Below, in pieces: positions 18,009 through 26,838 of a stretch of 64,000 bases of DNA. Every line of letters begins with the position of its first letter. Positions within the stretch are counted from its first letter, which is position 1. This DNA comes from Alkalibacterium olivapovliticus (GTDB taxonomy: Bacteria > Bacillota > Bacilli > Lactobacillales > Carnobacteriaceae_A). A model generated the notes under the pieces. That model did no database searches and was not told where the DNA came from. It saw nothing but the letters and a program-made list of their open reading frames with translations. The stretch covers positions 1 through 64,000 of the forward strand of contig NZ_PVTO01000012.1 of assembly GCF_003003275.1 (NCBI RefSeq), in the 5' to 3' direction. A program made the position numbers and the translations under genes.

Positions 18009-18434
18009 GTGGCAAAAAAAGTAGTAAACCTTGTGAAACTGCAAATACCTGCAGGGAAAGCTAACCCAGCACCCCCAGTAGGACCTGCATTAGGACAAGC
18101 TCAAGTAAACATTATGGGATTCTGTAAAGAGTTTAACGCTCGTACAGCAGACCAGGCAGGAATGATCATTCCTGTAGTTATTTCAGTATATGAAGACCGT
18201 TCATTTACATTCATCACTAAAACACCACCTGCAGCAATCTTGCTTAAAAAAGCAGCTGGCGTTGAGTCTGGTTCTGGAGAACCAAACACTAAAAAAGTGG
18301 CATCTGTAACTAGCGCTCAAGTAAAAGAAATTGCTGAAACAAAAATGGAAGACCTAAACGCAGCTTCAGTTGAAGCAGCAATGCGCATGGTTGAAGGTAC
18401 AGCACGTAGTATGGGATTCACTATCGAAGGGTAA
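18009..18434 (+). CDS. rplK: 50S ribosomal protein L11
   Basis: L11 (141 residues) binds the GTPase-associated region of 23S rRNA. The sequence [30 protein letters not shown] onward is highly conserved. It starts with GTG 18009, placed by AAGGAGGT 7 bases upstream. The longer in-frame opening at 17946 runs through the leader structure and is not coding. rplA follows after a 146-base structured spacer. Confidence 0.96.
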   Translation: MAKKVVNLVKLQIPAGKANPAPPVGPALGQAQVNIMGFCKEFNARTADQAGMIIPVVISVYEDRSFTFITKTPPAAILLKKAAGVESGSGEPNTKKVASVTSAQVKEIAETKMEDLNAASVEAAMRMVEGTARSMGFTIEG

Positions 18435-18459
18435 TGAATTTCACCCCATTGCTTGCTGC

Positions 18460-18562
18460 CTCCGCAACCACGGAAAAGTGACCCTTTTCTGACAAGCTGT
18501 AAAGACAACGCGTCTTTACACTATTGCGGAGATCAAGTGGGAGGTTAAACCGTTAATACCAC
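18460..18562 (+). promoter_or_regulatory. Structured rplA leader with L1 stalk mimic
   Basis: CTCCGCAA (18460-18467) pairs with TTGCGGAG (18524-18531) and encloses a 9-bp hairpin (TGTAAAGAC, 18498-18506, with GTCTTTACA, 18512-18520). Directly after, 18537-18562 reads GTGGGAGG...TTAATACCAC, a close copy of the 23S rRNA L1-binding internal loop. It ends 5 bases before the rplA ribosome site, where bound L1 could block translation. Confidence 0.62.
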
Positions 18563-18580
18563 AATAAGGAGGAAATAATA

Positions 18581-19276
18581 ATGGCTAAAAAGAGTAAAAA
18601 ATTCGCAGCTGCTTTGGAAAAAGTAGACCGCGAGAAAAAGTACGACGCAAAAGAAGCATTAGAATTAGTTAAAGAAATCGACTATGCTGGTTTCGACGCT
18701 ACCATTGAAGTAGCATACAGACTAGGTGTAGACCCTAAACAAGCTGATCAGCAAATCCGTTCAGCAATGGTATTACCACATGGTACAGGTAAAACTCAAA
18801 CAGTTATCGTATTTGCAAAAGGTGACGCTGCTAAAGCTGCAGAAGAAGCCGGAGCAGATTTCGTTGGCGACAGCGATCTTGTAGAAAAAGTACAAGGTGG
18901 ATGGTTAGACTTCGACGTAGTCGTTGCTGCACCAGACATGATGGCTGAAGTAGGTAAACTTGGACGTGTCTTAGGACCTAAAGGGTTAATGCCTAACCCT
19001 AAAACAGGTACTGTAACACCTGATGTTGCAAAAGCTGTTAACGATATTAAAGCGGGTCAAGTCACTTACCGTGTTGACCGTCAGTCAAATGTACATGTAC
19101 CAATCGGTAAAGTATCATTTGATATCGAAAAACTGCAAGAAAACCTGGCAGCTCTTCACGACGCTATCGTGAAAGCTAAACCTGCAAGTTCTAAAGGTGT
19201 ATACATCAAGAACATGGCAATCGCCAGCACATTTGGTCCTGGAGTTAAAATCGACACAGGAACAGTTCTTAAATAA
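18581..19276 (+). CDS. rplA: 50S ribosomal protein L1
   Basis: L1 (231 residues) forms the mobile stalk at the E site and is a translational repressor of its own operon in many bacteria. The conserved block [14 protein letters not shown] is present. The AAGGAGG ribosome site is 8 bases upstream and is preceded by a look-alike of its rRNA site. Promoter and L10 leader of the next unit begin 17 bases after the stop. Confidence 0.97.
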   Translation: MAKKSKKFAAALEKVDREKKYDAKEALELVKEIDYAGFDATIEVAYRLGVDPKQADQQIRSAMVLPHGTGKTQTVIVFAKGDAAKAAEEAGADFVGDSDLVEKVQGGWLDFDVVVAAPDMMAEVGKLGRVLGPKGLMPNPKTGTVTPDVAKAVNDIKAGQVTYRVDRQSNVHVPIGKVSFDIEKLQENLAALHDAIVKAKPASSKGVYIKNMAIASTFGPGVKIDTGTVLK

Positions 19277-19292
19277 AAAATGTTAATTTCTC

Positions 19293-19321
19293 TTGACCTG
19301 CAGGGTGTGGCTTGCTATACT
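19293..19321 (+). promoter_or_regulatory. Promoter of rplJ-rplL
   Basis: TTGACC (19293-19298), 17 bases, then TATACT (19316-19321). Transcription would start near 19328 and produce a leader of about 270 bases. Confidence 0.82.
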
Positions 19322-19327
19322 TATGCA

Positions 19328-19523
19328 GGTTAAGGTATTAACTTTAACTGAATACATTGATGAATGACAGTTATACCGGCCTTGAAGGAGACTTTTGGAC
19401 CATTAAATAACTAAATAATACCGAAGACAGTATGTGGCGCAAGCCTTAATATCATACCGAGGATAAAGTGATGAATAATCAACTTACACTCTCTCTATGT
19501 CTACGGTGACATGGGGTTTTTTT
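19328..19523 (+). promoter_or_regulatory. L10 (rplJ) leader RNA with attenuator
   Basis: This is the L10 leader recognised by the L10-(L12)4 complex. The long helical domain (19328-19470) contains the paired GGTATTAAC and TAATACCGA-type blocks of this leader class. It is followed by an intrinsic terminator: CTCTATGTC (19493-19501) pairs with GACATGGGG (19508-19516), then seven T. Excess L10 is expected to favour termination. The 322-base gap between rplA and rplJ is fully explained by this element. Confidence 0.8.
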
Positions 19524-19598
19524 ATACCAATTATTTCGATTAGAAATATGCCGTAAAAATTTAATCCTCATTTCAATCGATCAGGAGGTGAAACATCA

Positions 19599-20108
19599 AT
19601 GAGTAAACCAAGTGTCATTGCAAAAAAAGAGGAGATCGTTAAAGATCTTACGAAAAAATTTGAAGATGCACAAGCAGTAGTCGTAGTTGATTACCGTGGA
19701 CTGACAGTAGGCCAAGTAACTGAATTACGTAAGCAATTACGTGAAGCAGGGATCGAAATGCGCGTACTGAAAAATTCTATGTTGCGTCGTGCTTCTGAAG
19801 CTGCTGGATTATCAGAATTAGTAGATGTCTTCAGAGGACCTACAGCTGTAGCATTCAGTAATGAAGAAGTTGTAGCACCTGCTAAAATCATCGCAGAATT
19901 TGCGAAAGATGCAGCAGCACTTGAAATTAAAGGTGGCGTCATCGAAGGTAAAGTTGCCAGCGTTGAGCAAATCAACAAAATTGCAACACTTCCAAGTCGC
20001 GAAGGCCTACTTTCAATGCTATTATCTGTACTTCAAGCACCAATCCGAAACACTGCTTTGGCAGTCAAAGCCGTTGCAGAGAAAAAAGAAGAAGAGGAAG
20101 CTGCATAA
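19599..20108 (+). CDS. rplJ: 50S ribosomal protein L10
   Basis: L10 (169 residues) carries L7/L12 dimers on the ribosomal stalk. The N-terminal rRNA-binding domain includes [21 protein letters not shown], and the C-terminal helix binds L12. The CAGGAGGTG ribosome site is 7 bases upstream. It is the first gene after the L10 leader. Confidence 0.97.
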   Translation: MSKPSVIAKKEEIVKDLTKKFEDAQAVVVVDYRGLTVGQVTELRKQLREAGIEMRVLKNSMLRRASEAAGLSELVDVFRGPTAVAFSNEEVVAPAKIIAEFAKDAAALEIKGGVIEGKVASVEQINKIATLPSREGLLSMLLSVLQAPIRNTALAVKAVAEKKEEEEAA

Positions 20109-20202
20109 ACACGCAGTCGAGTCGACTAGCAGTCAGCTATACACTAGTACAGCCGCCTGAAAACCAAACACACACTATTAAATTAAATGGAGGAAAACAA
20201 AA

Positions 20203-20568
20203 ATGGCATTAGATATCGAAAAAATCATTGCTGACTTGAAAGAGTCAACAGTTGTTGAATTAAATGATTTAGTAAGCGCAATAGAAGAAGAATTTGGCGT
20301 TGAAGCAGCAGCACCAGTAGCAGCAGCAGGAGCTGGAGCAGCAGCAGCAGCAGAACAAACTGAATTTACAGTAGAATTAACATCTGCTGGATCAGCTAAA
20401 ATTAAAGTAATCAAAGCAGTTCGTGAAGCTACAGGTCTTGGCTTGAAAGAAGCTAAAGCATTAGTAGACGGCGCACCTTCAGCAATCAAAGAAGATATTT
20501 CTAAAGAAGATGCTGACGCATTGAAAGAGAAATTAGAAGAAGCTGGAGCTTCAGTAGAAGTTAAATAA
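20203..20568 (+). CDS. rplL: 50S ribosomal protein L7/L12
   Basis: This 121-residue acidic stalk protein recruits translational GTPases. It has the N-terminal dimerisation helix, the Ala-rich hinge ([18 protein letters not shown]) and the C-terminal domain with [28 protein letters not shown] lies 9 bases upstream. A strong terminator follows. Confidence 0.98.
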   Translation: MALDIEKIIADLKESTVVELNDLVSAIEEEFGVEAAAPVAAAGAGAAAAAEQTEFTVELTSAGSAKIKVIKAVREATGLGLKEAKALVDGAPSAIKEDISKEDADALKEKLEEAGASVEVK

Positions 20569-20598
20569 TTTTAGTTTTCTAAAATTATCCTTTTAAAT

Positions 20599-20640
20599 AA
20601 ACCCCTTTGTTGTGATCTAATTATGACAAAGGGGTTTTTT
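20599..20640 (+). terminator. Intrinsic terminator after rplL
   Basis: ACCCCTTTG (20601-20609) pairs with CAAAGGGGT (20627-20635), followed by six T. Confidence 0.92.
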
Positions 20641-20772
20641 GCATTCTACTATTTTGTGTCATTTTGAAGATTGTATAGGAATAGGGCTTTAAATTTGATA
20701 AAATATGTCTTTGAACGTATTAATTCAGATTGTCTACCAGAAATGGATCGAAAAGAGGAAAGGACGAGGAAA

Positions 20773-21966
20773 ATGAATAATGAAAAATATCCTCAGCGAA
20801 TAGATTACGGTGTCATTTTATCAGTCATGTTATTAGCCATTATCAGCATACTGTCGATTTACTCCACTACTGTACTGATTCAAGATGATTCGATAGGGAT
20901 GACGATCAGGCAGGTTTTATGGTATGGAATAAGCGCATTGGCTGTGTTTATCATCATGCAGTTTGATTCTGAGCAGCTGTGGAAGATGACCACCTACTTG
21001 TATATAGTGGGTATTATAATTCTTCTGCTTACGCTAGTGTTTTATGATCGAAACATTGCCATGGCTACGGGAGGCAGGCGTTGGGTAAGGTTAGGTCCGC
21101 TGGGCACTATTCAACCGTCAGAATTTGTTAAAATTCCTTATATATTGATGTTAGCCAAAATCGTCACGAAACATAACAGCACATTTAAAAACCGTGACTT
21201 TAATACAGATTTCGTATTATTAGGAAAACTGGCATTTTTTTCACTGGTCCCCATTGTTTTAGTGTTTATGCAAAACGACTTGGGTACAGCGCTGGTTTAC
21301 ACGTCAATAGTTATTGGAGTCACCTTGCTTTCGGGTATTAGGTGGCAGATTTTACTCCCTGTTTTTCTGGTTATTTCCACCATCGGACTGACACTTATCG
21401 TTCTGGTCGTTTACAACCGGGAGTTTTTATTGAATACTGGATTGTTCAAGCCGTATCAGTTTGCCCGTATCGATACCTGGCTGAATCCTCATCAGGGAAC
21501 GAGCGGAACGTCTTATCAAATTGTACAGGCGTTTAAAGCTATTGGATCCGGTGGAGTTTTTGGAAAAGGCTTTGGCGTAAGTGAAGTATACGTACCCGTT
21601 AGAGAGTCAGATATGATTTTTGCAACGATTGGCGAAAATTTCGGCTTTGCCGGCGGAGCGTTTTTGATATTCCTTTACTTTGTACTGGTGTATCAGATGA
21701 TCAAAATCGTTTACGATACGAGAAATGAATTTTATGCGTACATCGCAACAGGCGTTATTATGATGATCGTCTTTCACGTACTTGAAAATATTGGAATGAA
21801 CATCGGGTTGCTTCCTATGACAGGGATTCCGCTGCCTTTCGTTTCTCAGGGGGGATCTTCCTTACTTGGTAACATGATGGGGATTGGTTTGATCATGTCG
21901 ATGAGATTCCATCATAAATCCTACTTCTTCTCTGGAGAAGGCGAAGAATTCCATCCAGGAGCATAG
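20773..21966 (+). CDS. rodA: SEDS peptidoglycan polymerase RodA
   Basis: This 397-residue membrane protein with about ten spans belongs to the SEDS glycosyltransferases that polymerise lipid II. Blocks typical of RodA are GGRRWVRLGPLGTIQPSEFVK, MQNDLGTALVY, ARIDTWLNPHQ with the catalytic-loop Asp, VPVRESDMIFATIGE, and PLPFVSQGGSSLLGN. The start is ATG 20773 with AAAGGA 8 bases before; the in-frame ATG at 20671 would add a non-membrane, non-conserved extension. ftsW follows 29 bases later, so the elongation and division polymerases are in tandem. Confidence 0.9.
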   Translation: MNNEKYPQRIDYGVILSVMLLAIISILSIYSTTVLIQDDSIGMTIRQVLWYGISALAVFIIMQFDSEQLWKMTTYLYIVGIIILLLTLVFYDRNIAMATGGRRWVRLGPLGTIQPSEFVKIPYILMLAKIVTKHNSTFKNRDFNTDFVLLGKLAFFSLVPIVLVFMQNDLGTALVYTSIVIGVTLLSGIRWQILLPVFLVISTIGLTLIVLVVYNREFLLNTGLFKPYQFARIDTWLNPHQGTSGTSYQIVQAFKAIGSGGVFGKGFGVSEVYVPVRESDMIFATIGENFGFAGGAFLIFLYFVLVYQMIKIVYDTRNEFYAYIATGVIMMIVFHVLENIGMNIGLLPMTGIPLPFVSQGGSSLLGNMMGIGLIMSMRFHHKSYFFSGEGEEFHPGA

Positions 21967-21995
21967 AAAGTTAAACGTAAGAGAGGACTGGCAGT

Positions 21996-23165
21996 ATGAT
22001 ACGTGAACGGATAAAATATGTAGATAAATTGATTGTCGTGCCTTATCTTGCGATGACACTTTTCAGTATTATCATGGTATACAGTGCAAGTAGTTACAGT
22101 GCGTTAAATGATTACGGGAACCCGCATTATTACTTACCCAGACAGTCCGTTTATGTAGTGGTTGGTTATGTTGTTTTTTTAATAGCCTTTTTCTTTCCTA
22201 TAAAACTGCTGAAAAATAAAAAGCTGGTGATATGGGGGATAGCCATTACAACGGCGTCGCTGATGGTGCTTCTTGTTTTCGGGAGAGAAATATACGGTGC
22301 CAGACGATGGATCGAAACCCCTTTTTTCAATATTCAACCGGCTGAATTTGCCAAGTTTATGGTCATCTGGTATTTAGCTTACATTTTGTCGAAAAAGCAG
22401 CAGAAAATTAGTGAGAACTTTTTCAATGCGATCGGAGCTCCGCTCATTCTGGTCTCCTTTATTGTCCTGTTTATCTACATTCAACCGGATACCGGTTCGT
22501 CATTCATCATTGTCCTGATTGGGGCGATCATGATCTTTGCCAGTGGGGTCTCTCCGAAACTCGGATTCAGTTTCGGGCTTGTGGGAGTGATTGGATTGCT
22601 GGGACTGTCTCAACTGATCAGGACGTTTGGCACGCGGCTTTTTTTCCTGAATGAATACCGCTATAACCGGTTCCTGGGTTTCTGGGATCCGTTCACTCTG
22701 GCTGAGGGGGCCGGCATGCAGCTGGTACACTCCTATTATGCGTTAAGTCGAGGCGGACTTTTCGGTGTAGGGTTTGGGAATAGTGTTCAGAAAACGGGAT
22801 TCTTACCATTCCCCTATACGGATTTTATTGTGTCGATTATCGGAGAAGAGTTTGGTTTGATTGGGATTCTTATTCTGCTGTCTACCTTTACGTTGATGGC
22901 ATCCCGCCTCTTTCTGACCTCTATTCGTTCAAACAATTCGTTTGACTCGCTCCTGTGTATCGGCATCGCAACGATGTTCATGGTTCAGGCCTTCATCAAC
23001 TTAGGTGGAGTTATTGGGATCATGCCCATTACCGGTCTGACGTTTCCATTTATCAGTTTCGGCGGATCGAGTATGATTGTCTTGTCAGCATCGATAGGGT
23101 TAGTAGCAAATGTATCGGCACGAATCAATTACAGAAAAGCGAACACACTAAACGAGAGAAGGTAG
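21996..23165 (+). CDS. ftsW: SEDS peptidoglycan polymerase FtsW
   Basis: This second SEDS protein of 389 residues is nearer FtsW, with MVYSASSYSAL, GARRWIETPFFNIQPAEFAKF, YIQPDTGSSFI, FLGFWDPFTLAEGAGMQLVHSYYALSRGG, and the block TDFIVSIIGEEFG. It would polymerise septal glycan with a class b PBP encoded elsewhere. It sits between rodA and the small LURP-one-like gene with gaps of 29 and 6 bases, so one operon is likely. Confidence 0.88.
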   Translation: MIRERIKYVDKLIVVPYLAMTLFSIIMVYSASSYSALNDYGNPHYYLPRQSVYVVVGYVVFLIAFFFPIKLLKNKKLVIWGIAITTASLMVLLVFGREIYGARRWIETPFFNIQPAEFAKFMVIWYLAYILSKKQQKISENFFNAIGAPLILVSFIVLFIYIQPDTGSSFIIVLIGAIMIFASGVSPKLGFSFGLVGVIGLLGLSQLIRTFGTRLFFLNEYRYNRFLGFWDPFTLAEGAGMQLVHSYYALSRGGLFGVGFGNSVQKTGFLPFPYTDFIVSIIGEEFGLIGILILLSTFTLMASRLFLTSIRSNNSFDSLLCIGIATMFMVQAFINLGGVIGIMPITGLTFPFISFGGSSMIVLSASIGLVANVSARINYRKANTLNERR

Positions 23166-23171
23166 TCAGCC

Positions 23172-23663
23172 ATGCGTTTATTTATCAAGCAGCAGGTGTT
23201 ATCTCTCAACGATCGTTTTACAGTCAAAGATGAGAATGAAACAGACCGCTACTTTGTAGAGGGAGAGTTTCTCACGTTCGGAAAAAAGCTCAGAGTATAC
23301 GATCAGCACAACAAAGAAGTACTCTATATCGAACAGAAGCTCTGGAAGCTGATGCCTGAATTCGATTTGTTTGTCGATAATGAGAAGGTAGCAACCATAA
23401 AAAAAGAATGGGCCTTCTTCCAGAATAACTACACGATCCACGGGCAGGAATGGGATATTGAAGGATCTGTCATGGCTCATGATTATGTCATCAAGGATCA
23501 GGGAAATGTTATCGCAGATATCAATAAAAAATGGGTCTCATGGGGCGATACTTATGAAATCACTATTCACGAAGAAAAGAATGTGGTGTTATTGCTTGGA
23601 ACAGTCATTGTCATTGACTGCGTTATATCCGCGGCTAGAAACAGCAGTTCAGCAGCGCACTAA
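23172..23663 (+). CDS. LURP-one/tubby-fold family protein
   Basis: This 163-residue protein resembles the LURP-one-related family (beta-barrel with a central helix), with MRLFIKQQVLSLNDRFTVKDE, YFVEGEFLTFGKKLRVYD and WDIEGSVMAHDYVI. The final 25 residues are hydrophobic (VVLLLGTVIVIDCVISAA), in the position of the buried C-terminal helix of this fold. The role in bacteria is unknown. It begins 6 bases after ftsW and shares its transcript. It ends in a strong terminator. Confidence 0.8.
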   Translation: MRLFIKQQVLSLNDRFTVKDENETDRYFVEGEFLTFGKKLRVYDQHNKEVLYIEQKLWKLMPEFDLFVDNEKVATIKKEWAFFQNNYTIHGQEWDIEGSVMAHDYVIKDQGNVIADINKKWVSWGDTYEITIHEEKNVVLLLGTVIVIDCVISAARNSSSAAH

Positions 23664-23713
23664 AAAAGAATCCGGATCAAGTGAGAAATCAACTTGATCC
23701 GGATTCTTTTTTT
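23662..23713. terminator. Bidirectional terminator between the LURP-like gene and the MFS gene
   Basis: The left arm (23662-23682, core CCGGATCAAGT) pairs over 21 bases with the right arm (23692-23712, core ACTTGATCCGG), with A and T runs on either side. It serves both convergent genes. Confidence 0.94.
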
Positions 23714-23718
23714 CTGAT

Positions 23719-24954
23719 TCATGCAGTTCGGGGTCTTAACGTTTCGCGTCTGGCTAAAAACAGCAGACACAGATTGACGCAGTGGAAAATCAGTGCGGTA
23801 AAGAAAGCCAAGGCGTATGTACCCGTAAAGTCATAGACATACCCGACGACGGCCATGGATAAGGCGCCACCGACACCTGACACGAAGGATAAGATAGGGT
23901 AGATGCGGACGTATAAAGCTCTTCCGAAAAATTCAGTTGTTAAAAGAGGCAGGGCAACTGCCGGAACTGAAAAGACAGATCCGAAAACGAATGCGCCGAA
24001 AATCTGAATGACCGGATGGCTAAAGGTCAGCAACAGAAAAATCCCTAAAATATTGATGCAGATCATCAATGTGGTCGATTTGACAATTCCCAGGACGTCG
24101 CTGATCGATCCAATCAGCAGTTTGAATGAGATATTTCCGACCATTACAGCTGACAACATGACTCCACCTACTTGGGAAGACAGCTGGTTAGATTCGGCAA
24201 ATCCCGGTAGATGCTGAGAGATACCCGTAATCGATGTATGCAGCAGGCCAATCAGTGCGATAAAAACAAATGACTTTTGAGTAAACGAAAAATTAGTCCA
24301 GTTTGCTTTTTTAATAACTTTTCGTCTGGATTCCTCACTTTCGTCATACCCGTAAGGCAGGTACCCGTCCTCTTTCGGATCGAGAGAGTAACGGTAGAGG
24401 ATGGCGGGTAAGGCCAGAAGAAACATGACGAGGCCCATGGCGATAAAACTGTTTTCCCAGCCGATCTGAGCAATCAGAGACGTAAAAACAGGTGAGAAAA
24501 TAGCCCCGGCGATGCCGCTGAACCCAAATGACAGGCTCATTGCTAGGCCTTTTTTCTTTTCAAACCAGTTATTAACGATGACGGATAAAGGCACCATCGC
24601 GTATAAACCGGCTCCGATTCCTCTTAAGGCGCCCAGCACATAAAAGACCCATATGGTAGTGGTAAAGGCCATCAGCATCGTCGAGATGGAGGCTAAGAGT
24701 ACAGCGCCGGTCAGCAGCGGTTTCCATCCAAACCGATTCAGTAGAGGCGCGAAGTAAAGAGAGACAAAAGCCAGTGCGAGAGAAGAAATCGTCGCATGCA
24801 TGGCAAATGTTCCCCGGTAGATATCTAAACTTTCAGATACGGGCGTATAAAAGACGCCGATGACATTCAAGTTGACCCCAATCGCACTGGCGGACATCCC
24901 ACAGCTGATAGCGAGTACCAGCCAGTGCTTTAAAGATTTGGACGGGTTTTCCAT
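23719..24954 (-). CDS. MFS transporter (OFA/monocarboxylate-like)
   Basis: This major facilitator of 411 residues has twelve predicted spans split by a charged loop (about 195-220, DPKEDGYLPYGYDESEESRRK). The signature region NRFGWKPLLTGAVLL between spans 2 and 3 and LRGIGAGLYAMVPLSVIVNNWFEKKKGLAMS in spans 4-5 resemble oxalate/formate antiporter and monocarboxylate-type carriers. The substrate is not determined. It is a single gene with its own promoter, which contains a palindrome at the -10 box. Confidence 0.86.
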   Translation of the reverse strand: MENPSKSLKHWLVLAISCGMSASAIGVNLNVIGVFYTPVSESLDIYRGTFAMHATISSLALAFVSLYFAPLLNRFGWKPLLTGAVLLASISTMLMAFTTTIWVFYVLGALRGIGAGLYAMVPLSVIVNNWFEKKKGLAMSLSFGFSGIAGAIFSPVFTSLIAQIGWENSFIAMGLVMFLLALPAILYRYSLDPKEDGYLPYGYDESEESRRKVIKKANWTNFSFTQKSFVFIALIGLLHTSITGISQHLPGFAESNQLSSQVGGVMLSAVMVGNISFKLLIGSISDVLGIVKSTTLMICINILGIFLLLTFSHPVIQIFGAFVFGSVFSVPAVALPLLTTEFFGRALYVRIYPILSFVSGVGGALSMAVVGYVYDFTGTYALAFFTALIFHCVNLCLLFLARRETLRPRTA

Positions 24955-24991
24955 TAAGTCTATCCCTCTTTTCTAAATGTATTAGGTGTAG

Positions 24992-25022
24992 CTAGTATAC
25001 TAGTTGAACTGAATGAAAGCAA
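24992..25022 (-). promoter_or_regulatory. Promoter of the MFS gene with palindromic -10 region
   Basis: On the minus strand TTGCTT (25022-25017), 17 bases, TATACT (24999-24994). The -10 lies in the perfect 12-bp palindrome CTAGTATACTAG (24992-25003), a possible operator. Confidence 0.6.
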
Positions 25023-25049
25023 AAGCATAAACAAAGGCTGAAAAGACTA

Positions 25050-25078
25050 TTGCTTTTTATTTTGTGTATTGGTACACT
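25050..25078 (+). promoter_or_regulatory. Promoter of pyrP
   Basis: TTGCTT (25050-25055), 17 bases, TACACT (25073-25078). The transcript would begin about 20 bases before the PyrR-type element. Confidence 0.6.
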
Positions 25079-25104
25079 ATTTAAAGCAAAGCTCCTTTAA
25101 TTCT

Positions 25105-25257
25105 ATCCCGAGAGGTAGAAAAGGATGGAAAAACGTCATATATCCAGTTGTTTACAAGACTAGACCACCTCTCTGAAGAAGAGTGGAGGCGTCAGTAAAA
25201 AAGTGGATTCCATCTTATCCTAAAGGTCCTTTTGCATAATGTAAAGGGCATTTTTTT
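25105..25257 (+). promoter_or_regulatory. PyrR-type attenuation leader of pyrP
   Basis: ATCCCGAGAGG...AAGGAT (25105-25126) matches the PyrR-binding loop seen ahead of Bacillus pyr genes. Downstream, GTCCTTT (25226-25232) and AAAGGGC (25043+200, i.e. 25243-25249) form a terminator with seven T. AGGATGGAA (25122-25130) can instead pair with TTCCATC...ATCCT (25208-25221), giving an antiterminator. ACCTCTC (25167-25173) can pair with GAGAGGT (25110-25116). Uridine nucleotides bound to PyrR should favour termination. This explains the 338-base gap. Confidence 0.75.
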
Positions 25258-25292
25258 ATGCCCTGAAAACACAAAAGAGAGGGCGATTAGTT

Positions 25293-26588
25293 ATGGCAAT
25301 ACAGCAGAGACCATTGATTTTAGATGTGGAGGACAAACCGGCAGTAGTGAAAGGCTTATTTTTGAGTCTTCAACACGTATTTGCCATGTTTGGTGCCACT
25401 ATCCTAGTACCTATTTTACTTAATATGCCTGTTTCCGTCGCGCTGTTAGCCAGTGGAGTCGGAACGATCATATACCAGATTGCAACCAAAGCGAAAGTAC
25501 CCGTCTACCTTGGGTCATCCTTTGCCTATATTGCCGCGATGCAAATCGCTATTGAGCAGATGGGCGGGGACATCAGTGCGGCTCAGACAGGGGTCATCAT
25601 GGTGGGATTAGTCTACATACTAATTGCGTGTGTAATCAAGTACACCGGAACAGCCTGGGTAGACAAAGTTCTTCCGCCAATCGTCATCGGGCCCATGATT
25701 ATTGTTATTGGTCTTGGACTGGCAGGGAATGCGGTCACGAGTGCCGGCCTAGTCATGGATTCTGACTGGCGCACGATTTTCATAGCCATTGCTACATTCT
25801 TGATTACAGCTTTCGTGAATACAAATGGAAAAGGGTTCTTTAAAATCATCCCCTTCCTGACTGGGATCGTTGGAGGGTACATCATTGCGATTCTCCTGGG
25901 AGTCGTTGACTTCACCCCGGTAATGGATGCCAACTGGTTCTCTTTACCGCAGTTTTATCTGCCATTTGAAACCAATACATTTGACAACTACACCTTCTAC
26001 TTCGGTCCTGAAACATGGGCACTGCTTCCAATCGTACTCGTAACAATTGCGGAACACATCGGAGATCACTCGGTGCTGGGTAAAATATGTGACCGTGAAT
26101 TTCTGAAAGAACCCGGACTACAGCGCACACTGATTGGTGACGGAGCGGCAACAGCTGTTTCAGCATTTTTCGGAGGGCCGGCAAATACGACATATGGAGA
26201 AAACACCGGAGTTATTGGGATGACACGTATCGCGTCTGTATCCGTTATTAGAAATGCGGCATTCATTGCCATTATCCTAAGCTTTATGGGTAAATTTACT
26301 GCTTTGATTTCTACTATACCCGGCGCAGTACTGGGGGGCATGTCTATACTGTTATACGGAGTCATCGCCAGTAACGGTCTGAAAGTCATGATTGAAGATA
26401 AAGTGGACTTCAATCAGTCGCGTAATCTGATCATTGCCAGCTCGATGCTGGTTGTCGGATTAGGTGGCGCAGTCATCGACATTGCGGGACTCGTTACGCT
26501 GTCCGGTACTGCATTAAGTGCTATCATAGGGGTTATCTTGAACCAGATTCTGCCGAGAGAAGAAGCAGATTACCAACCGGAAGTTTAA
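25293..26588 (+). CDS. pyrP: Uracil permease (NCS2 family)
   Basis: This 431-residue nucleobase:cation symporter of the UraA/PyrP type imports uracil. Features include FAMFGATILVPILLNMP in span 1, AEHIGDHSVLGKI with the conserved Glu of span 8, and FGGPANTTYGENTGVIGMTR in span 10. The start at ATG 25293 follows AGAGAGGG by about 10 bases. The PyrR-type leader upstream supports uracil as substrate over xanthine. It is monocistronic, with its own terminator. Confidence 0.92.
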   Translation: MAIQQRPLILDVEDKPAVVKGLFLSLQHVFAMFGATILVPILLNMPVSVALLASGVGTIIYQIATKAKVPVYLGSSFAYIAAMQIAIEQMGGDISAAQTGVIMVGLVYILIACVIKYTGTAWVDKVLPPIVIGPMIIVIGLGLAGNAVTSAGLVMDSDWRTIFIAIATFLITAFVNTNGKGFFKIIPFLTGIVGGYIIAILLGVVDFTPVMDANWFSLPQFYLPFETNTFDNYTFYFGPETWALLPIVLVTIAEHIGDHSVLGKICDREFLKEPGLQRTLIGDGAATAVSAFFGGPANTTYGENTGVIGMTRIASVSVIRNAAFIAIILSFMGKFTALISTIPGAVLGGMSILLYGVIASNGLKVMIEDKVDFNQSRNLIIASSMLVVGLGGAVIDIAGLVTLSGTALSAIIGVILNQILPREEADYQPEV

Positions 26589-26714
26589 GAGAAGAACTGG
26601 TCGTACGGTTAACGCCGTATCTTCAATACAATAGGTACTGAACAGTCCAGTCTGCTTCTGATGGGGATTTTGCAGACAGCACACGAATCAACTCTTCAGC
26701 GATTAAATACCATT

Positions 26715-26770
26715 ACAGCATCTTTGTTTAAGTCTGCATAATCAGCTTAGATAAAAGATGCTGTTTTTTT
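26715..26770 (+). terminator. Intrinsic terminator downstream of pyrP
   Basis: ACAGCATCTTT (26715-26725) pairs with AAAGATGCTGT (26754-26764), followed by seven T. The 126 bases between pyrP and this hairpin show no gene. Confidence 0.85.
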
Positions 26771-26788
26771 ATTATTTCATCTCAAGGT

Positions 26789-26798
26789 TTGGTATAGT
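26789..26798 (+). promoter_or_regulatory. Extended -10 promoter of the malic enzyme gene
   Basis: TTGGTATAGT holds TATAGT (26793-26798) preceded by TGg, an extended -10. The -35 is weak. It lies 40 bases before the ATG-ATG start region. Confidence 0.45.
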
Positions 26799-26838
26799 AG
26801 GTTAATAATGGTGAGAACAAATACTGGAGGGCTATCTG

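Noticed and set aside
19900-20160. 86-codon ORF across the end of rplJ
   Set aside because: It is another frame of rplJ running into the spacer, with no ribosome site or recognisable domain.
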